Shown: positions 17,481-26,550, numbered from the stretch's first letter. The stretch: DNA of 64,000 nt from Oceanobacillus alkalisoli (GCF_021556485.1 NZ_JAKGBW010000004.1:124001-188000); one strand, 5' to 3'. A program made the numbers and translations. Notes: generated by a model from the sequence alone, not told the origin.

Positions 17481-18737
17481 TTATAAATACTCGTATAAAT
17501 TACCGTAGTTAATATAAGCGATATCGTCTGTGTGTTTTTGGACGATATTTTTGGTGTCGAATATTTGTTTGTTATTCATTTTGTTGAATGCTTCGTCGGT
17601 TAGTTCTTTGAATTGGTTGTGGTCGCTTAGGATTAGGACCAGGTCGGATCCGTCGAGTGCTCCCGCGAGGTCTTGTTCGACGAAGCTTAAAGTTACGTGC
17701 GGATCGTAGGCTACCACTTCGTATTCTGATTTTTTGTTTAAGATTTCATAGATTTCCATTGCTGGGCTTTCACGGATATCGTCGACGTTTCCTTTGTAGG
17801 TAAGGCCGAAGATTGTGATTTTCTTGCCGTTCTGTTTTTTCACTAGTTTTTCCGCTGCGTCGACAACATATTCTGGCATCGAGTTGTTTACGTCACGGGA
17901 AAGGCTGATGATTTTTGATGCTTCTGGAGCCTTCGATATGATAAAGTACGGATCGACTGCGAGGCAGTGTCCGCCGACTCCTGGTCCAGGCGTGTGCAAG
18001 TTCACACGCGGGTGTTTGTTTGCCATTTCGATTACTTCAAGCGCATTGATGCCAAGCTCGTTCGATACTTTTGCAAGTTCGTTTGCTAGCGCAATGTTCA
18101 CGTCGCGGTATGTGTTTTCCATTAGTTTAGACATTTCTGCTGTACGGGCATTTGTTTTAATGAGTTCACCTTTAACAAATGTGCGGTAAACGTCAGCGCC
18201 TTTATCCGTACAAGCTTCTGTGATACCCCCAACGATACGGTTGTTGTTCACAAGTTCGTCCATGATTTGTCCTGGAAGTACACGTTCCGGGCAATGCACA
18301 AGATAGATGTCTTCACCGATTGTAAAGCCTGCTTCTTCGAGACGCGGTTTTACATAGTCATCCATCGTACGTGGTGCGATGGTTGACTCAACAATTACAA
18401 CATTTCCTTTTTCAAGAACCGGAATCATATTGTCGATTGCTTGCATGACATACGTGATGTCCATGGAGCGGTGCTCGTCCGGTTTGTTTGGTGTTGGGAC
18501 GGCGATAATGAATGTGTCCGCCTTCTCCGGTGTTAAGGACGCACGGAAGTTTCCTTTTTCCATTGCCTCTTCCAATGCTTCTTGCAGACCTGGTTCTTCT
18601 ATATGAATGGTTCCATTATTCAACATGTCCACTGCTTCTTTTTTCACATCGACGCCGATTGTTTCTACTCCATAGTTTGCAAACATAATGGAAGTCGGTA
18701 GTCCGATATATCCTAATCCGATGGTACATAATTTCAC
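17481..18737 (-). CDS. UDP-N-acetyl-D-mannosamine dehydrogenase (WecC-type)
   Basis: Nucleotide-sugar 6-dehydrogenase that would oxidise UDP-ManNAc to UDP-ManNAcA using NAD. GLGYIGLPTS (7-16) is the Rossmann motif, EMSKLMENTYRDVNIA (201-216) the hinge with catalytic Lys204, and GPGVGGHCLAVDPYF (251-265) holds the nucleophile Cys258. The ERVLPG segment and the HTPGPGVGGH spacing fit the UDP-ManNAc branch better than UDP-glucose dehydrogenase, though this cannot be settled by eye. The product would be an acidic sugar for an anionic wall polymer, consistent with tagGH next door and with CWB2 proteins that bind such polymers. The epimerase MnaA is not in this window. Confidence 0.85.
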   Translation of the reverse strand: MKLCTIGLGYIGLPTSIMFANYGVETIGVDVKKEAVDMLNNGTIHIEEPGLQEALEEAMEKGNFRASLTPEKADTFIIAVPTPNKPDEHRSMDITYVMQAIDNMIPVLEKGNVVIVESTIAPRTMDDYVKPRLEEAGFTIGEDIYLVHCPERVLPGQIMDELVNNNRIVGGITEACTDKGADVYRTFVKGELIKTNARTAEMSKLMENTYRDVNIALANELAKVSNELGINALEVIEMANKHPRVNLHTPGPGVGGHCLAVDPYFIISKAPEASKIISLSRDVNNSMPEYVVDAAEKLVKKQNGKKITIFGLTYKGNVDDIRESPAMEIYEILNKKSEYEVVAYDPHVTLSFVEQDLAGALDGSDLVLILSDHNQFKELTDEAFNKMNNKQIFDTKNIVQKHTDDIAYINYGNLYEYL

Positions 18738-18779
18738 AATGAATTCCTTCTTTCTTTTAAGTATAGATTTTTATATTTA

Positions 18780-18953
18780 ACAACGTCTAGCTCCAGCGCC
18801 CAGCGACTAGCGGATTTCCTTCACCTCCGTACGTCGCTACGACGCACAGGATGTGCTAGTGCAAACACCCTTCGGTGGGACGAGTAATCGCAGTCCCAGG
18901 TGTTGCGAAACGAATCGCGTTTTTAACCTGCAAGGCGCGCTTCCGCTTTTGAT
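18780..18953. repeat. GCTTCCGC-ended dispersed repeat, copy 2
   Basis: It opens with GTCTAGCTCCAGCGCCCAGC and ends in GGCGCGCTTCCGCTTTTGA. Its inner part (GGATGTGCTAGTGC, GGTGTTGCGAA, ATCGCGTTTTTAACCTGCAA) matches the copy at 57541-57830. It fills the 215-bp gap between two wall-polymer genes and touches the stop codon of the next gene. Confidence 0.7.
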
Positions 18954-20233
18954 TAATACTTCTCATAAACTTCGAGCAGATATTTTTGCTCTATCTCCCA
19001 ATTATACTTCTTTCGGGCATTTTTGCAATTAGCGCTGAATTCGGCTCGTTTATCAGGGTTTTCAAGCATATAGTTAACCCCTTTAGCGATTTCCTCCGGT
19101 TTGTGCGGGTCGATGGTGACACCGACTTCGCTTTCTTCTACGACTTTTTTAATTTCGGGGAAATCACAAGCAACGACCGGGACTTCATTCATCATATACT
19201 CGAATAATTTATTCGATGAAGCCGACCAGTGGTTGAAGTTGATATTGTTCAACACTTGGAACGCGAGATATGCATTTTTCGTATATTTCGGCAGGTCTCT
19301 TACGGGAACCTTTGGAATGAAACGGATGCCGTCTTCCAAGTTCCTTTCTTTCACCGTTTGCACAAGCTTGTCTTTAATTTTCCCATCGCCGATAAAAACG
19401 AGGGTTCCTTCCTTAAAGAGCGGGTAGGCGTCAATCAGCTTTTCAAGACCCCTTCCTGCTTGAACTCCCCCTTGGTAAAGGAGAATTTTCTCATCTTGCG
19501 GTAAACCAAGCATGGCATGCAAATCAACTTTTTCATCCACTTGCTGGATCTCAAGGGATGGGTAATTATGCAATACATGCGGGTAGAAGCCGTAAAGTTC
19601 TTCATTAAACTTCGCGCGAGTGTCGTTTTCGACAATCATGCTGTCCATGCGATTAATGAAAAATTGTTCAAACCGTTTATACCACGGGCTGTCATAGCCG
19701 GTTCTGCTCGTCTGTACTTCATGCGAGTCATAGATAAGTGGCTTCTTTTTAAAACGCCATTTCGCACTGACATACCCTTGTGGCATCGTGTTCAAGTCAT
19801 TGGAATGATAGATATCATAGTTGCCACGGTGGCCTTTGATCATCATACGGAGGATCAATGCACCGCGGATCCAAATAACTCTTACTTTTGTTTTTAATAA
19901 TAGGCCGACTAGAATCGTGAGCAAAATCGTGAGGATTGGGATAAAATAAAGCATCAAGCCCCAGACTGCTAAAATTGGAAGTGCTGGCCATTTATGTCTT
20001 GCGGTGAAGCGGTATGCTTTCTGAAGCAGTTCGAGTGTGACCGGGTACCTGCGCATCCGGTGAACTCGGAAATGCTCATTCACTTCTTCATACTGCAACA
20101 CATCCGGATCGTTCGGGTCATCAATACAGATGAGTTCGACATCATACCCATTTTGGGATAATGCCGTGCATTCCCGTAGAACCCTTGCATCATTTGTGAA
20201 ATGATTCCATACAAACATTCCTACACGTTTCAT
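18953..20233 (-). CDS. GT4-family glycosyltransferase with internal membrane segment
   Basis: Retaining GT-B glycosyltransferase. An N-terminal domain starts VGMFVWNHFTNDARVLRECT. A hydrophobic pair at about 95-135 (LPILAVWGLMLYFIPILTIL) suggests a membrane hairpin. HSNDLNTMPQGY and KPLIYDSHEV are donor-acceptor cleft motifs, and the C-terminal domain has LLYQGGVQAGRGLEKLI and FEYMMNEVPVVACDFPEIKKVV, where the usual E-x7-E is partly kept. It probably adds a sugar to a lipid-linked wall-polymer precursor. It follows the next GT4 gene with a 14-base gap, so the two are cotranscribed. Linkage and donor are unknown. Confidence 0.85.
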   Translation of the reverse strand: MKRVGMFVWNHFTNDARVLRECTALSQNGYDVELICIDDPNDPDVLQYEEVNEHFRVHRMRRYPVTLELLQKAYRFTARHKWPALPILAVWGLMLYFIPILTILLTILVGLLLKTKVRVIWIRGALILRMMIKGHRGNYDIYHSNDLNTMPQGYVSAKWRFKKKPLIYDSHEVQTSRTGYDSPWYKRFEQFFINRMDSMIVENDTRAKFNEELYGFYPHVLHNYPSLEIQQVDEKVDLHAMLGLPQDEKILLYQGGVQAGRGLEKLIDAYPLFKEGTLVFIGDGKIKDKLVQTVKERNLEDGIRFIPKVPVRDLPKYTKNAYLAFQVLNNINFNHWSASSNKLFEYMMNEVPVVACDFPEIKKVVEESEVGVTIDPHKPEEIAKGVNYMLENPDKRAEFSANCKNARKKYNWEIEQKYLLEVYEKY

Positions 20234-20247
20234 TTATTTTTCCCTCA

Positions 20248-21441
20248 TTACTTCATAATATCAATTAACTTCTTGATGTTGTTTTCCCAAAGAAAATATT
20301 CCTTGACCGTGCGGATACAATTTTCCCCGAGCTGCTGCTCCATTGCTTTGTCATTTTTCAATTCGACAATTTTCGCAACGATCCCCTCGACGTCTGTCTG
20401 GTCGAAGGTGAACCCGGTTTCGTTCTCCGTAATCATATCTGCGGCTGTTCCTTTCACACCGGCAATGATTGGTGTCCTGCACGTCATATAGTCGATGATT
20501 TTCCCTGGTAAAACGGTGGAAAACACTTCTTCGTCATTTAAAAAAGCGACTGCAACGTTGCTGTTCTTAATGAGCTCAAGGCTCTTCTTCCTTGTCGTCG
20601 GTTTATGAATATGAACGGTGTTTAAGTCATTTTCTGCTAAGTAGTTCACAAATTCTTCCGTCCGCACACCATAACCGATTACATCAAAACGGATTCCTTC
20701 CGCATGCAGCAAGTTAGCTACCAGTTTGAGGTGGTCGATATCCTGGGCGAGTCCGAGGTTACCTGTGTACACAACACGGAATTCTTTCGTTTCAGGATTA
20801 TCTTCTGTAATTTCATGCACCCTCGGTCCGTTTGGCATATAAGTAATTGGCTTGTCTTGCTTGAGTTTTCCTTTGATATGATCATAGAATCCGATACTGT
20901 TAATAACAATCGAGTCGGCTTTTCCGTACATCTTCTTTTCAAGAAAGCGGAAGATTTTGATGATCGGTTTATTATGAAAGGTCTTCACTCCAATAAGACT
21001 ATCCGGCCAAAGATCACGGACTTCAAGAATCAGTTTCGATTTTAGGACGAATTTCCCGACAAAGGCGGAGAATACAATAAAGATTGGCGGTGTACTTACT
21101 AATATATAATCGTAGCCGTTCTTCCTCAGCTTCCATAGTTCGAGCAAGAAGCGGTACATGATTTCCAAATAAAAAAATAATCTGCTTAAAATATGATTCT
21201 GAAATCGATTATTTTTAATGGGAACTCGTATTATTTTATATTTTTCTTCATTTAATGATTCTTCATCCCAAAATTCGCTGTCTTTGTACATGTTTTTATT
21301 CGGGTAGGCCGGTTCGGTTGTTAAAACATCTGCATCTATGCCGTTTTCATTCAGCAATTGATAGATGTTTTTCATCCGATTCCCAGAGCTGCCGATGACA
21401 GGATAGAAATTCTGGGTCATGAGTAAAACTTTCTTGGACAT
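20248..21441 (-). CDS. GT4-family glycosyltransferase (WbuB-like)
   Basis: GT-B fold glycosyltransferase of 397 residues. The N-terminus VLLMTQNFYPVIGSSGNRM, the VSTPPIF segment and the EVRDLWPDS motif are characteristic of the WbuB/WcaI-like GT4 group, which often use UDP-GlcNAc or UDP-FucNAc-type donors. The C-terminal domain has RVVYTGNLGLAQDI and KIIDYMTCRTPIIAG. One hydrophobic stretch near 110-135 suggests membrane contact. AGGAG lies nine bases before the ATG, and a good sigma-A promoter is just upstream, so it probably starts the transcript that reads into the second GT4 gene. Confidence 0.87.
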   Translation of the reverse strand: MSKKVLLMTQNFYPVIGSSGNRMKNIYQLLNENGIDADVLTTEPAYPNKNMYKDSEFWDEESLNEEKYKIIRVPIKNNRFQNHILSRLFFYLEIMYRFLLELWKLRKNGYDYILVSTPPIFIVFSAFVGKFVLKSKLILEVRDLWPDSLIGVKTFHNKPIIKIFRFLEKKMYGKADSIVINSIGFYDHIKGKLKQDKPITYMPNGPRVHEITEDNPETKEFRVVYTGNLGLAQDIDHLKLVANLLHAEGIRFDVIGYGVRTEEFVNYLAENDLNTVHIHKPTTRKKSLELIKNSNVAVAFLNDEEVFSTVLPGKIIDYMTCRTPIIAGVKGTAADMITENETGFTFDQTDVEGIVAKIVELKNDKAMEQQLGENCIRTVKEYFLWENNIKKLIDIMK

Positions 21442-21496
21442 GTTTGAACGCTCCTAATCGCAAGTAAACACCCTTACTATTTTATCATAAATTTAC

Positions 21497-21525
21497 ATGA
21501 TACGATAATTACAATGCTATTACAA
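21497..21525 (-). promoter_or_regulatory. Sigma-A type promoter for the GT4 gene pair
   Basis: On the minus strand TTGTAA (21525-21520) and TATCAT (21502-21497) are separated by 17 bases. The expected start point is about 45 bases before the ATG at 21441. Confidence 0.55.
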
Positions 21526-21612
21526 ATCGAATTCATATCCTTTCATACGAGCAGTTCAATCTTAGAAGCATATAATTTATTTAGAAATGAATTAGACGAA
21601 TACCGCTTTATA

Positions 21613-22533
21613 CACGGGATTTTGTCTCTTAGATGCACTATATTGGACGGATTTCGTTCCATGCACGGGATTAATGTCTCGTAGACGAGCTCTATCAGAC
21701 AAATTCTGCTGCATGCACGGGATTTTGTCTCTGACAGGAGCTATATCAGACAGATTCTGCTGCATGCACGGGATTTTGTCTCTGACAGGAGCTCTATCGG
21801 ACAGATTCTGCTGCACGCACGGGATTTTGTCTCTGACAGGAGCTATATCGGACAGATTCTGCTGCATGCACGGGATTTTGTCTCTGACAGGAGCTATATC
21901 AGACAGATTCTGCTACATGCGCGGGATTTTGTCTCTGACAGGAGCTCTATCGGACAGATTCTGCTGCACGCACGGGATTTTGTCTCTGACAGGAGCTATA
22001 TCAGACAGATTCTGCTGCATGCACGGGATTTTGTCTCTGACAGGAGCTATATCAGACAGATTCTGCTACAGGCACGGGATTTTGTCTCTGACAGGAGCTA
22101 TATCAGACAGATTCTGCTGCATGCATGGGATTTTGTCTCTGACAGGAGCTCTATCGGACAGATTCTGCTGCATGCACGGGATTTTGTCTCTGACAGGAGC
22201 TATATCAGACAGATTCTGCTGCATGCATGGGATTTTGTCTCTGACAGGAGCCCTATCGGACAGATTCTGCTACATGCGCGGGATTTTGTCTCTGACAGGA
22301 GCTCTATCGGACAGATTCTGCTACATGCGCGGGATTTTGTCTCTGACAGGAGCTCTATCAGACAGATTCTGCTACATGCACGGGATTTTGTCTCTGACAG
22401 GAGCTCTATCAGACAGATTCTGCTGCACGCACGGGATTTTGTCTCTGACAGGAGCTCTATCGGACAGACTCTGCTCCACGCCTAGGATTCTGTCTAATAG
22501 AAGGCTCCTATTAGACAAATTAGGCACGAAAAC
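21613..22533. repeat. Tandem array of about 18 units of 51 bp
   Basis: About 15 near-identical 51-bp units, each running GGGATTTTGTCTCTGACAGG, then GAGCT(A/C)TATC(A/G)GACAG, then ATTCTGCT(G/A)CATGCAC, follow head to tail without spacers. They are flanked by two diverged units on the left and one on the right. Variation is confined to a few positions (AT/CT and A/G in the middle, GCATGC/GCACGC/ACATGCG at the junction). The unit length is divisible by three, so frames stay open on both strands (17-residue periods HGILSLTGAISDRFCCM and, opposite, MQQNLSDIAPVRDKIPC), but neither has a ribosome site. The last diverged unit holds a perfect 10-bp hairpin, TGTCTAATAG/CTATTAGACA. The array lies upstream of the GT4 promoter and downstream of pxpC. 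Confidence 0.92.
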
Positions 22534-22684
22534 CTAGGAGCCTGCTCAAATTATAGATCTGACGGGTATTGTTAATCTGGACGGCGAACAGCCTGGAGGA
22601 AGTTCTGTTCTATCATGAACATGGGGTTAAAAAGGTAGAAAATAATAGAAGAAACGGGACGGGTCGTCTATCCTACTCCGTTCA

Positions 22685-23644
22685 TTAAGGATGGACTTCT
22701 CGTCCCGCTATGCTGAGCCATTTCAGCAGGCGCTCGCGGCATATATATAATTCTTGGGCGAATTCAAGCGTAACTGCTTCGAATGTCAATTCTTTTCCTG
22801 GCTGAATCTGCGCTGCTCTTGAGATATCCTCCGTTATGACGGTGGCAATTCTTGTGTACCCGCCTGTTGGCTGCCTGTCAGCTAGCAAAATAATGGGCTG
22901 ACCATTCGCCGGTACTTGGATTGCTCCGGGGAAAGTTGCGTCAGATATAATATCCGCCTCATTTGCATGCGTAATTTCCGGTCCGATTAGCCGGGTCCCC
23001 ATCCGGTCTGTTTGTGATGACTTTTTGTAAGTTCCTGTTAAAAATGTACGGATTCCTTGTTTTGTAAAAGCTTTGGCGTCAGGACCAAGAATCACGCGGA
23101 TGTTCCTTTGCTTATCATAATCTGGAACGAGACGAGAAGGGAGCACTCTGCCTGAACTTTTCATTATGGGGTCCCCCGTTGGCAGTCTATCGCCTTTTAC
23201 AAGATATTCCCCATTTAATCCACCGATTTTTGCTTTTACATAAGTTGACCGGCTTCCCATTATTTCCGGCGTCTGAATCCCGCCGCTCACTGCAATATAA
23301 GCGTACGTTCCTGTGACAGGCTTTCCAAAGGATAAGGTCTGCCCTGCATAAAGTGAATAGGATTTCCATAATTGAATCGGGGTGCCGTCAACTGCAGGCG
23401 ACAGGTCGGCACCGCAAATGGCAATGACCGTGTCTTTTAAAAACTTTAGTTTCGGCCCCATTAAGACAACTTCAAGACCTGCTGCATTTCGTCTGTTTCC
23501 AACAAGAATATTTCCAACTTGAAGGGCGAAATGGTCCATTGCACCTGCCACTACCATTCCTAATTGCTGATAGCCGCTCCGTCCTAAATCCTGAACAGAC
23601 GTTGCAAGCCCTGGCTTGATTACTTCAATCATTGCTTTTTCCAT
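22685..23644 (-). CDS. pxpC: 5-oxoprolinase subunit PxpC (KipA-like)
   Basis: Subunit of the ATP-dependent three-part 5-oxoprolinase that turns 5-oxoproline (pyroglutamate) into glutamate; it resembles the biotin-dependent carboxyltransferase/KipA fold. Diagnostic stretches are IEVIKPGLATSVQDLGRSGY, GVVAGAMD-like MVVAGAMDHFALQVGN, RVILGPDAKAF, SDATFPGAIQVPANGQPI and DRQPTGGYTRIATV. Its length of 319 is normal. The ATG directly follows the pxpA stop codon, so the genes are coupled. The likely true start may be the fifth codon (MIEVIKPG). It is the last gene of the unit NRAMP-like permease, pxpB, pxpA, pxpC. Confidence 0.93.
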   Translation of the reverse strand: MEKAMIEVIKPGLATSVQDLGRSGYQQLGMVVAGAMDHFALQVGNILVGNRRNAAGLEVVLMGPKLKFLKDTVIAICGADLSPAVDGTPIQLWKSYSLYAGQTLSFGKPVTGTYAYIAVSGGIQTPEIMGSRSTYVKAKIGGLNGEYLVKGDRLPTGDPIMKSSGRVLPSRLVPDYDKQRNIRVILGPDAKAFTKQGIRTFLTGTYKKSSQTDRMGTRLIGPEITHANEADIISDATFPGAIQVPANGQPIILLADRQPTGGYTRIATVITEDISRAAQIQPGKELTFEAVTLEFAQELYICRERLLKWLSIAGREVHP

Positions 23645-24421
23645 TTACTTCCCCACTCTTTTTATCGTAATCCCGTTTCGAACGAGTCCTTGCTGCAGTT
23701 CCATTACAAAGGCCAAAGCTGCATCTGTATCACCATGCACACAGATGGTGTCTGCCTTAATCGCCACATCACTTCCGTCTACCGCTTCCACTTTCCCCTC
23801 TTGCACCATCCGGATCACCCGGCGCACCGCTTCTTTCGGGTCTTCGATCATTGCATTTGCTTCCGTTCTAGGTGTGAGCGACCCGTCCGGCTGATAAGTA
23901 CGATCGGCAAAAACTTCATTCGCAACTTGTAGACCAGCCGCTTCTCCCGCTTTTATAAGCTCACTGCCTGCAAGCCCAAACAGGATAAGAGCGGGATCAA
24001 CATCATAAACCGCCTGAGCAATTGCTTGCGCCTGTCGTGCGTCTTTTGCTGCTAGATTATATAGGGCTCCGTGCGGTTTTATATGATTCAGCTTTTGATT
24101 ATACAGCTGGGCAAAAGACTGAACAGCACCAATCTGATAAACAATCAGATTATAGATCTCCTCTGGTTCCACGTGAAGGATGCGTCTGCCAAATCCTTGC
24201 AGATCCTGGAATCCTGGGTGGACACCAATTCCGACATTGTTTTCAGCTGCTTGTTTTACCGCATGCCTGATCACATTGTGATCACCAGCATGGTAGCCTG
24301 CTGCAATATTGGCTGAAGTAATATATTTCATCACGAATTCATCTTGACCAATCTGGTATGCACCAAAGCTTTCGCCTAAATCACTGTTTAAATCGACTAG
24401 ATATTTTTCCATGCCACTCAC
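23645..24421 (-). CDS. pxpA: 5-oxoprolinase subunit PxpA (LamB/YcsF)
   Basis: Catalytic-side subunit of the PxpABC 5-oxoprolinase. VDLNSDLGESFGAY opens the domain, and SANIAAGYHAGDH, IGVHPGFQDLQGFGRR, IKPHGALYN and EVFADRTYQPDGSL are conserved blocks of the LamB/YcsF family. The start given is GTG at 24421, whose GTGA overlaps the pxpB stop by four bases. ATG at 24412 (MEKYLVDLN) has better spacing from GAGGGAG and may be the real start. It is cotranscribed with pxpB and pxpC. Confidence 0.94.
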   Translation of the reverse strand: MSGMEKYLVDLNSDLGESFGAYQIGQDEFVMKYITSANIAAGYHAGDHNVIRHAVKQAAENNVGIGVHPGFQDLQGFGRRILHVEPEEIYNLIVYQIGAVQSFAQLYNQKLNHIKPHGALYNLAAKDARQAQAIAQAVYDVDPALILFGLAGSELIKAGEAAGLQVANEVFADRTYQPDGSLTPRTEANAMIEDPKEAVRRVIRMVQEGKVEAVDGSDVAIKADTICVHGDTDAALAFVMELQQGLVRNGITIKRVGK

Positions 24422-25164
24422 TCTCCCTCGTGCTGTATAACATTCGGCTGGTAGGTTCCACGTGATACAGCTATCTCGATTTCTTCAAATTCTGTTTTTG
24501 TTATAGAAGAGAACCGAATATAATCTCCTGACCGGAGCAGAATCGGTTGATGACGAAGTGGATGATATAATTTCAATGGGGTCCTGCCGATAATCTGCCA
24601 GCCTCCCGGACTCTCCATGGAATAGATTCCCGTTTGAGCTCCGGCTATCCCAACAGCCCCTGCAGGAACGTTTGCCCGAGGTGAGATAAGCCTTGGGGTG
24701 GCGATTTTCTTTGACATCCCTCCAAGATATGGAAAACCAGGAGAAAAACCCATCATGTAGATCAGATAATTGCTACTCGTGTGAATATCGATGACCTCGT
24801 CCGTAGTAAGCCCGTTATGTTCGGCGACAAATCCGAGATCTGGCCCGTATTCCTCCCCATAATAGACGGGTATCTCCGTAATTATCGGTGGGGGCAATGC
24901 TACGAGTGAAAGTTTTTCATATAGAGATTCCATACGATTCTTTAAGGAATCGTATGGAATCAAAAGCGGGTCATAGTAAATCGATAATGCTGTATAAGCT
25001 GGAATCCATTCGATGATGCCAGAGATACTTTCTTTTTCCAAAAGGGCAGAGAAATTTCGGATACGTTCGTTCGTCTTTTTTGAAATTGTAGTTCCCAACT
25101 GAATTCGAATTCCCCTGTCCCCGTACAGACTGATTTCAAACATCGCTTTCACCATTTCTATCAT
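24418..25164 (-). CDS. pxpB: 5-oxoprolinase subunit PxpB (KipI-like)
   Basis: PxpB/KipI-family subunit that pairs with PxpC in 5-oxoprolinase. Conserved blocks are ISLYGDRGIRIQLG near the start, WIPAYTALSIYYDP, IPVYYGEEYGPDL, YLIYMMGFSPGFPYLGGM, TPRLISPRANVPAGAVGIAG and SPGGWQIIGRTP. The B. subtilis relative KipI also inhibits the sporulation kinase KinA; whether that applies here is unknown. The start is uncertain among Met 1, 4 and 8 (MFEISLYGD). A perfect 15-bp inverted repeat lies inside the gene at 24926-24961. Confidence 0.93.
   Translation of the reverse strand: MIEMVKAMFEISLYGDRGIRIQLGTTISKKTNERIRNFSALLEKESISGIIEWIPAYTALSIYYDPLLIPYDSLKNRMESLYEKLSLVALPPPIITEIPVYYGEEYGPDLGFVAEHNGLTTDEVIDIHTSSNYLIYMMGFSPGFPYLGGMSKKIATPRLISPRANVPAGAVGIAGAQTGIYSMESPGGWQIIGRTPLKLYHPLRHQPILLRSGDYIRFSSITKTEFEEIEIAVSRGTYQPNVIQHEGE
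24926..24961. repeat. Perfect 15-bp inverted repeat inside pxpB
   Basis: GATTCCATACGATTC (24926-24940) and its exact complement GAATCGTATGGAATC (24947-24961) are separated by TTTAAG. The segment encodes IPYDSLKNRMES of PxpB, a stretch that fits the family, so it is not an obvious insertion. Confidence 0.9.
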
Positions 25165-25205
25165 AATTTCACGTTTTCCATGTGTGTCTCTTTATTCTAT
25201 CATGA

Positions 25206-26432
25206 TTAGAAAAACTGTGGGAGCATTTGAATCAATGTACGAACTCCGAGTATGGCAGTTAAGATGACAACTAGCGCCCCGAATATCGTCAGCCATACCG
25301 GATGCTTGTAGTCTCCCATAATCTTCTTGTTATGGGCGGCAAGCAGCATCGAACCTAAGACAAGCGGCAGAATCAAGCCATTTACCGCTCCAGCAAGCAC
25401 AAGCAATGTCGTAGCTTCACCAATCACCACAAATACGGCGGTTGAAAAGATTATAAATCCGATAATCCAGTATTTATGAAATTTATCAATGATCGGATGG
25501 AAGGATCTCAGGAAGGATACAGATGTATAGGCTGCTCCAATGACGGAGGTAATCCCGGCAACCCAGAGAACGACTCCGAATAATCGATAACCAATATCAC
25601 CAGCTGCTGATTGGAAAACAGTTGCTGCGGGATTGCTCGGATTAAGGGCAACTCCTTGGGAAACAACTCCTAATACAGCTAAGAAAAGCAGAATTCGCAC
25701 GAGTGAAGCAACACTAATGCCGAGTACAGCCGTTCTTTTCACTTCCGGAATTGCTGCTTTTCCAGTAATGCCTGCATCGAGTAAACGGTGGCCACCGGAA
25801 AATGTAATATACCCGCCAACCGTACCTCCGACAATGGTAATAATCGCATATACATCGAGCTCAAGCGGCACGAACGTCCGATGAATCGCTTCTCCTATCG
25901 GTGGTTGACTAACGAACATGACATAGCCGATCAGAAGAACTAACAACCCTCCTAAAATGTATACCATCCGGTCCATCGCTGCCCCAGCTTCTTTTGATAA
26001 AAATATAATGATAGCAAGCGCAGCAGAAATTAATGCGCCGATTTTCGGATCAACTCCCAAGACAACGTTAACCCCTAAGCCTGTCCCACCGATATTTCCG
26101 ATATTAAAGGCAAGACCGCCAATAACGATAAAGACAGCTACAATGGCACCTAAACCTGGCAGTACTTTATTCGCAATTTCTTGACCGCGCAGTCCTGAAA
26201 CACTGATAATGCGCCAGACATTAAGCTGTGCACCTATATCTAATAGAATCGAAACGAATATGACAAAGCCAAAGCTTGCCAGAAGCGATTCTGTAAATAC
26301 TGCTGTTTGCGTGAGGAATCCCGGCCCCACTGCAGATGTTGCCATTAAAAACGCCGCTCCCATGAGGGATCTTCTGCGAGCCTTCTGATCCTTCGCTGAA
26401 AGTAATGTGTTTTCGTGATTTAAATTTGACAT
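25206..26432 (-). CDS. NRAMP-like permease of the 5-oxoprolinase operon (YcsG-like)
   Basis: Eleven-helix transporter of the LeuT-fold NRAMP family, 408 residues. In classical Mn/Fe NRAMPs helix 1 has D-P-G-N and helix 6 has M-P-H for metal coordination. Here the matching regions read SAVGPGFLTQTAVF and TVGGYITFSGGHRLL, so both metal motifs are missing. In B. subtilis ycsG has the same place among the oxoprolinase genes, so uptake of 5-oxoproline or a related acid is a better guess than metal transport (inference). GAGGGAGG lies before the ATG. The gap to pxpB is 41 bases and it is probably the first gene of the operon. Confidence 0.82.
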   Translation of the reverse strand: MSNLNHENTLLSAKDQKARRRSLMGAAFLMATSAVGPGFLTQTAVFTESLLASFGFVIFVSILLDIGAQLNVWRIISVSGLRGQEIANKVLPGLGAIVAVFIVIGGLAFNIGNIGGTGLGVNVVLGVDPKIGALISAALAIIIFLSKEAGAAMDRMVYILGGLLVLLIGYVMFVSQPPIGEAIHRTFVPLELDVYAIITIVGGTVGGYITFSGGHRLLDAGITGKAAIPEVKRTAVLGISVASLVRILLFLAVLGVVSQGVALNPSNPAATVFQSAAGDIGYRLFGVVLWVAGITSVIGAAYTSVSFLRSFHPIIDKFHKYWIIGFIIFSTAVFVVIGEATTLLVLAGAVNGLILPLVLGSMLLAAHNKKIMGDYKHPVWLTIFGALVVILTAILGVRTLIQMLPQFF

Positions 26433-26486
26433 GTTGACCTCCCTCTAAATTCTAGTTGTTTGTAAATATAGCGAGCTTCCCCGCAT

Positions 26487-26550
26487 GAACACAAACAAAG
26501 GCGAAAGCGCCCGTTTAGCTGGACGTGGCTGCTGCTAGTTAATATAGTTA
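26487..26550. repeat. GCTTCCGC-type repeat, deletion derivative
   Basis: Only the two ends of the element remain: CAAAGGCGAAAGCGCCCG joined almost directly to GGACGTGGCTGCTGCTAGTT. The same ends border the large copy at 57541-57830, so the middle was lost or never gained. Confidence 0.6.

Noticed and set aside
21613-22533. CRISPR array
   Set aside because: Units follow each other directly with no unique spacers, the unit is 51 bp with internal variation, and no cas gene is near.
21674-22537. 287-codon plus-strand frame through the 51-bp array, and the 91-codon minus-strand frame at its left edge
   Set aside because: Both are consequences of a repeat length divisible by three. Neither has a ribosome site, and the translations are plain repetitions with Cys-Cys/Cys-Tyr and no known fold.
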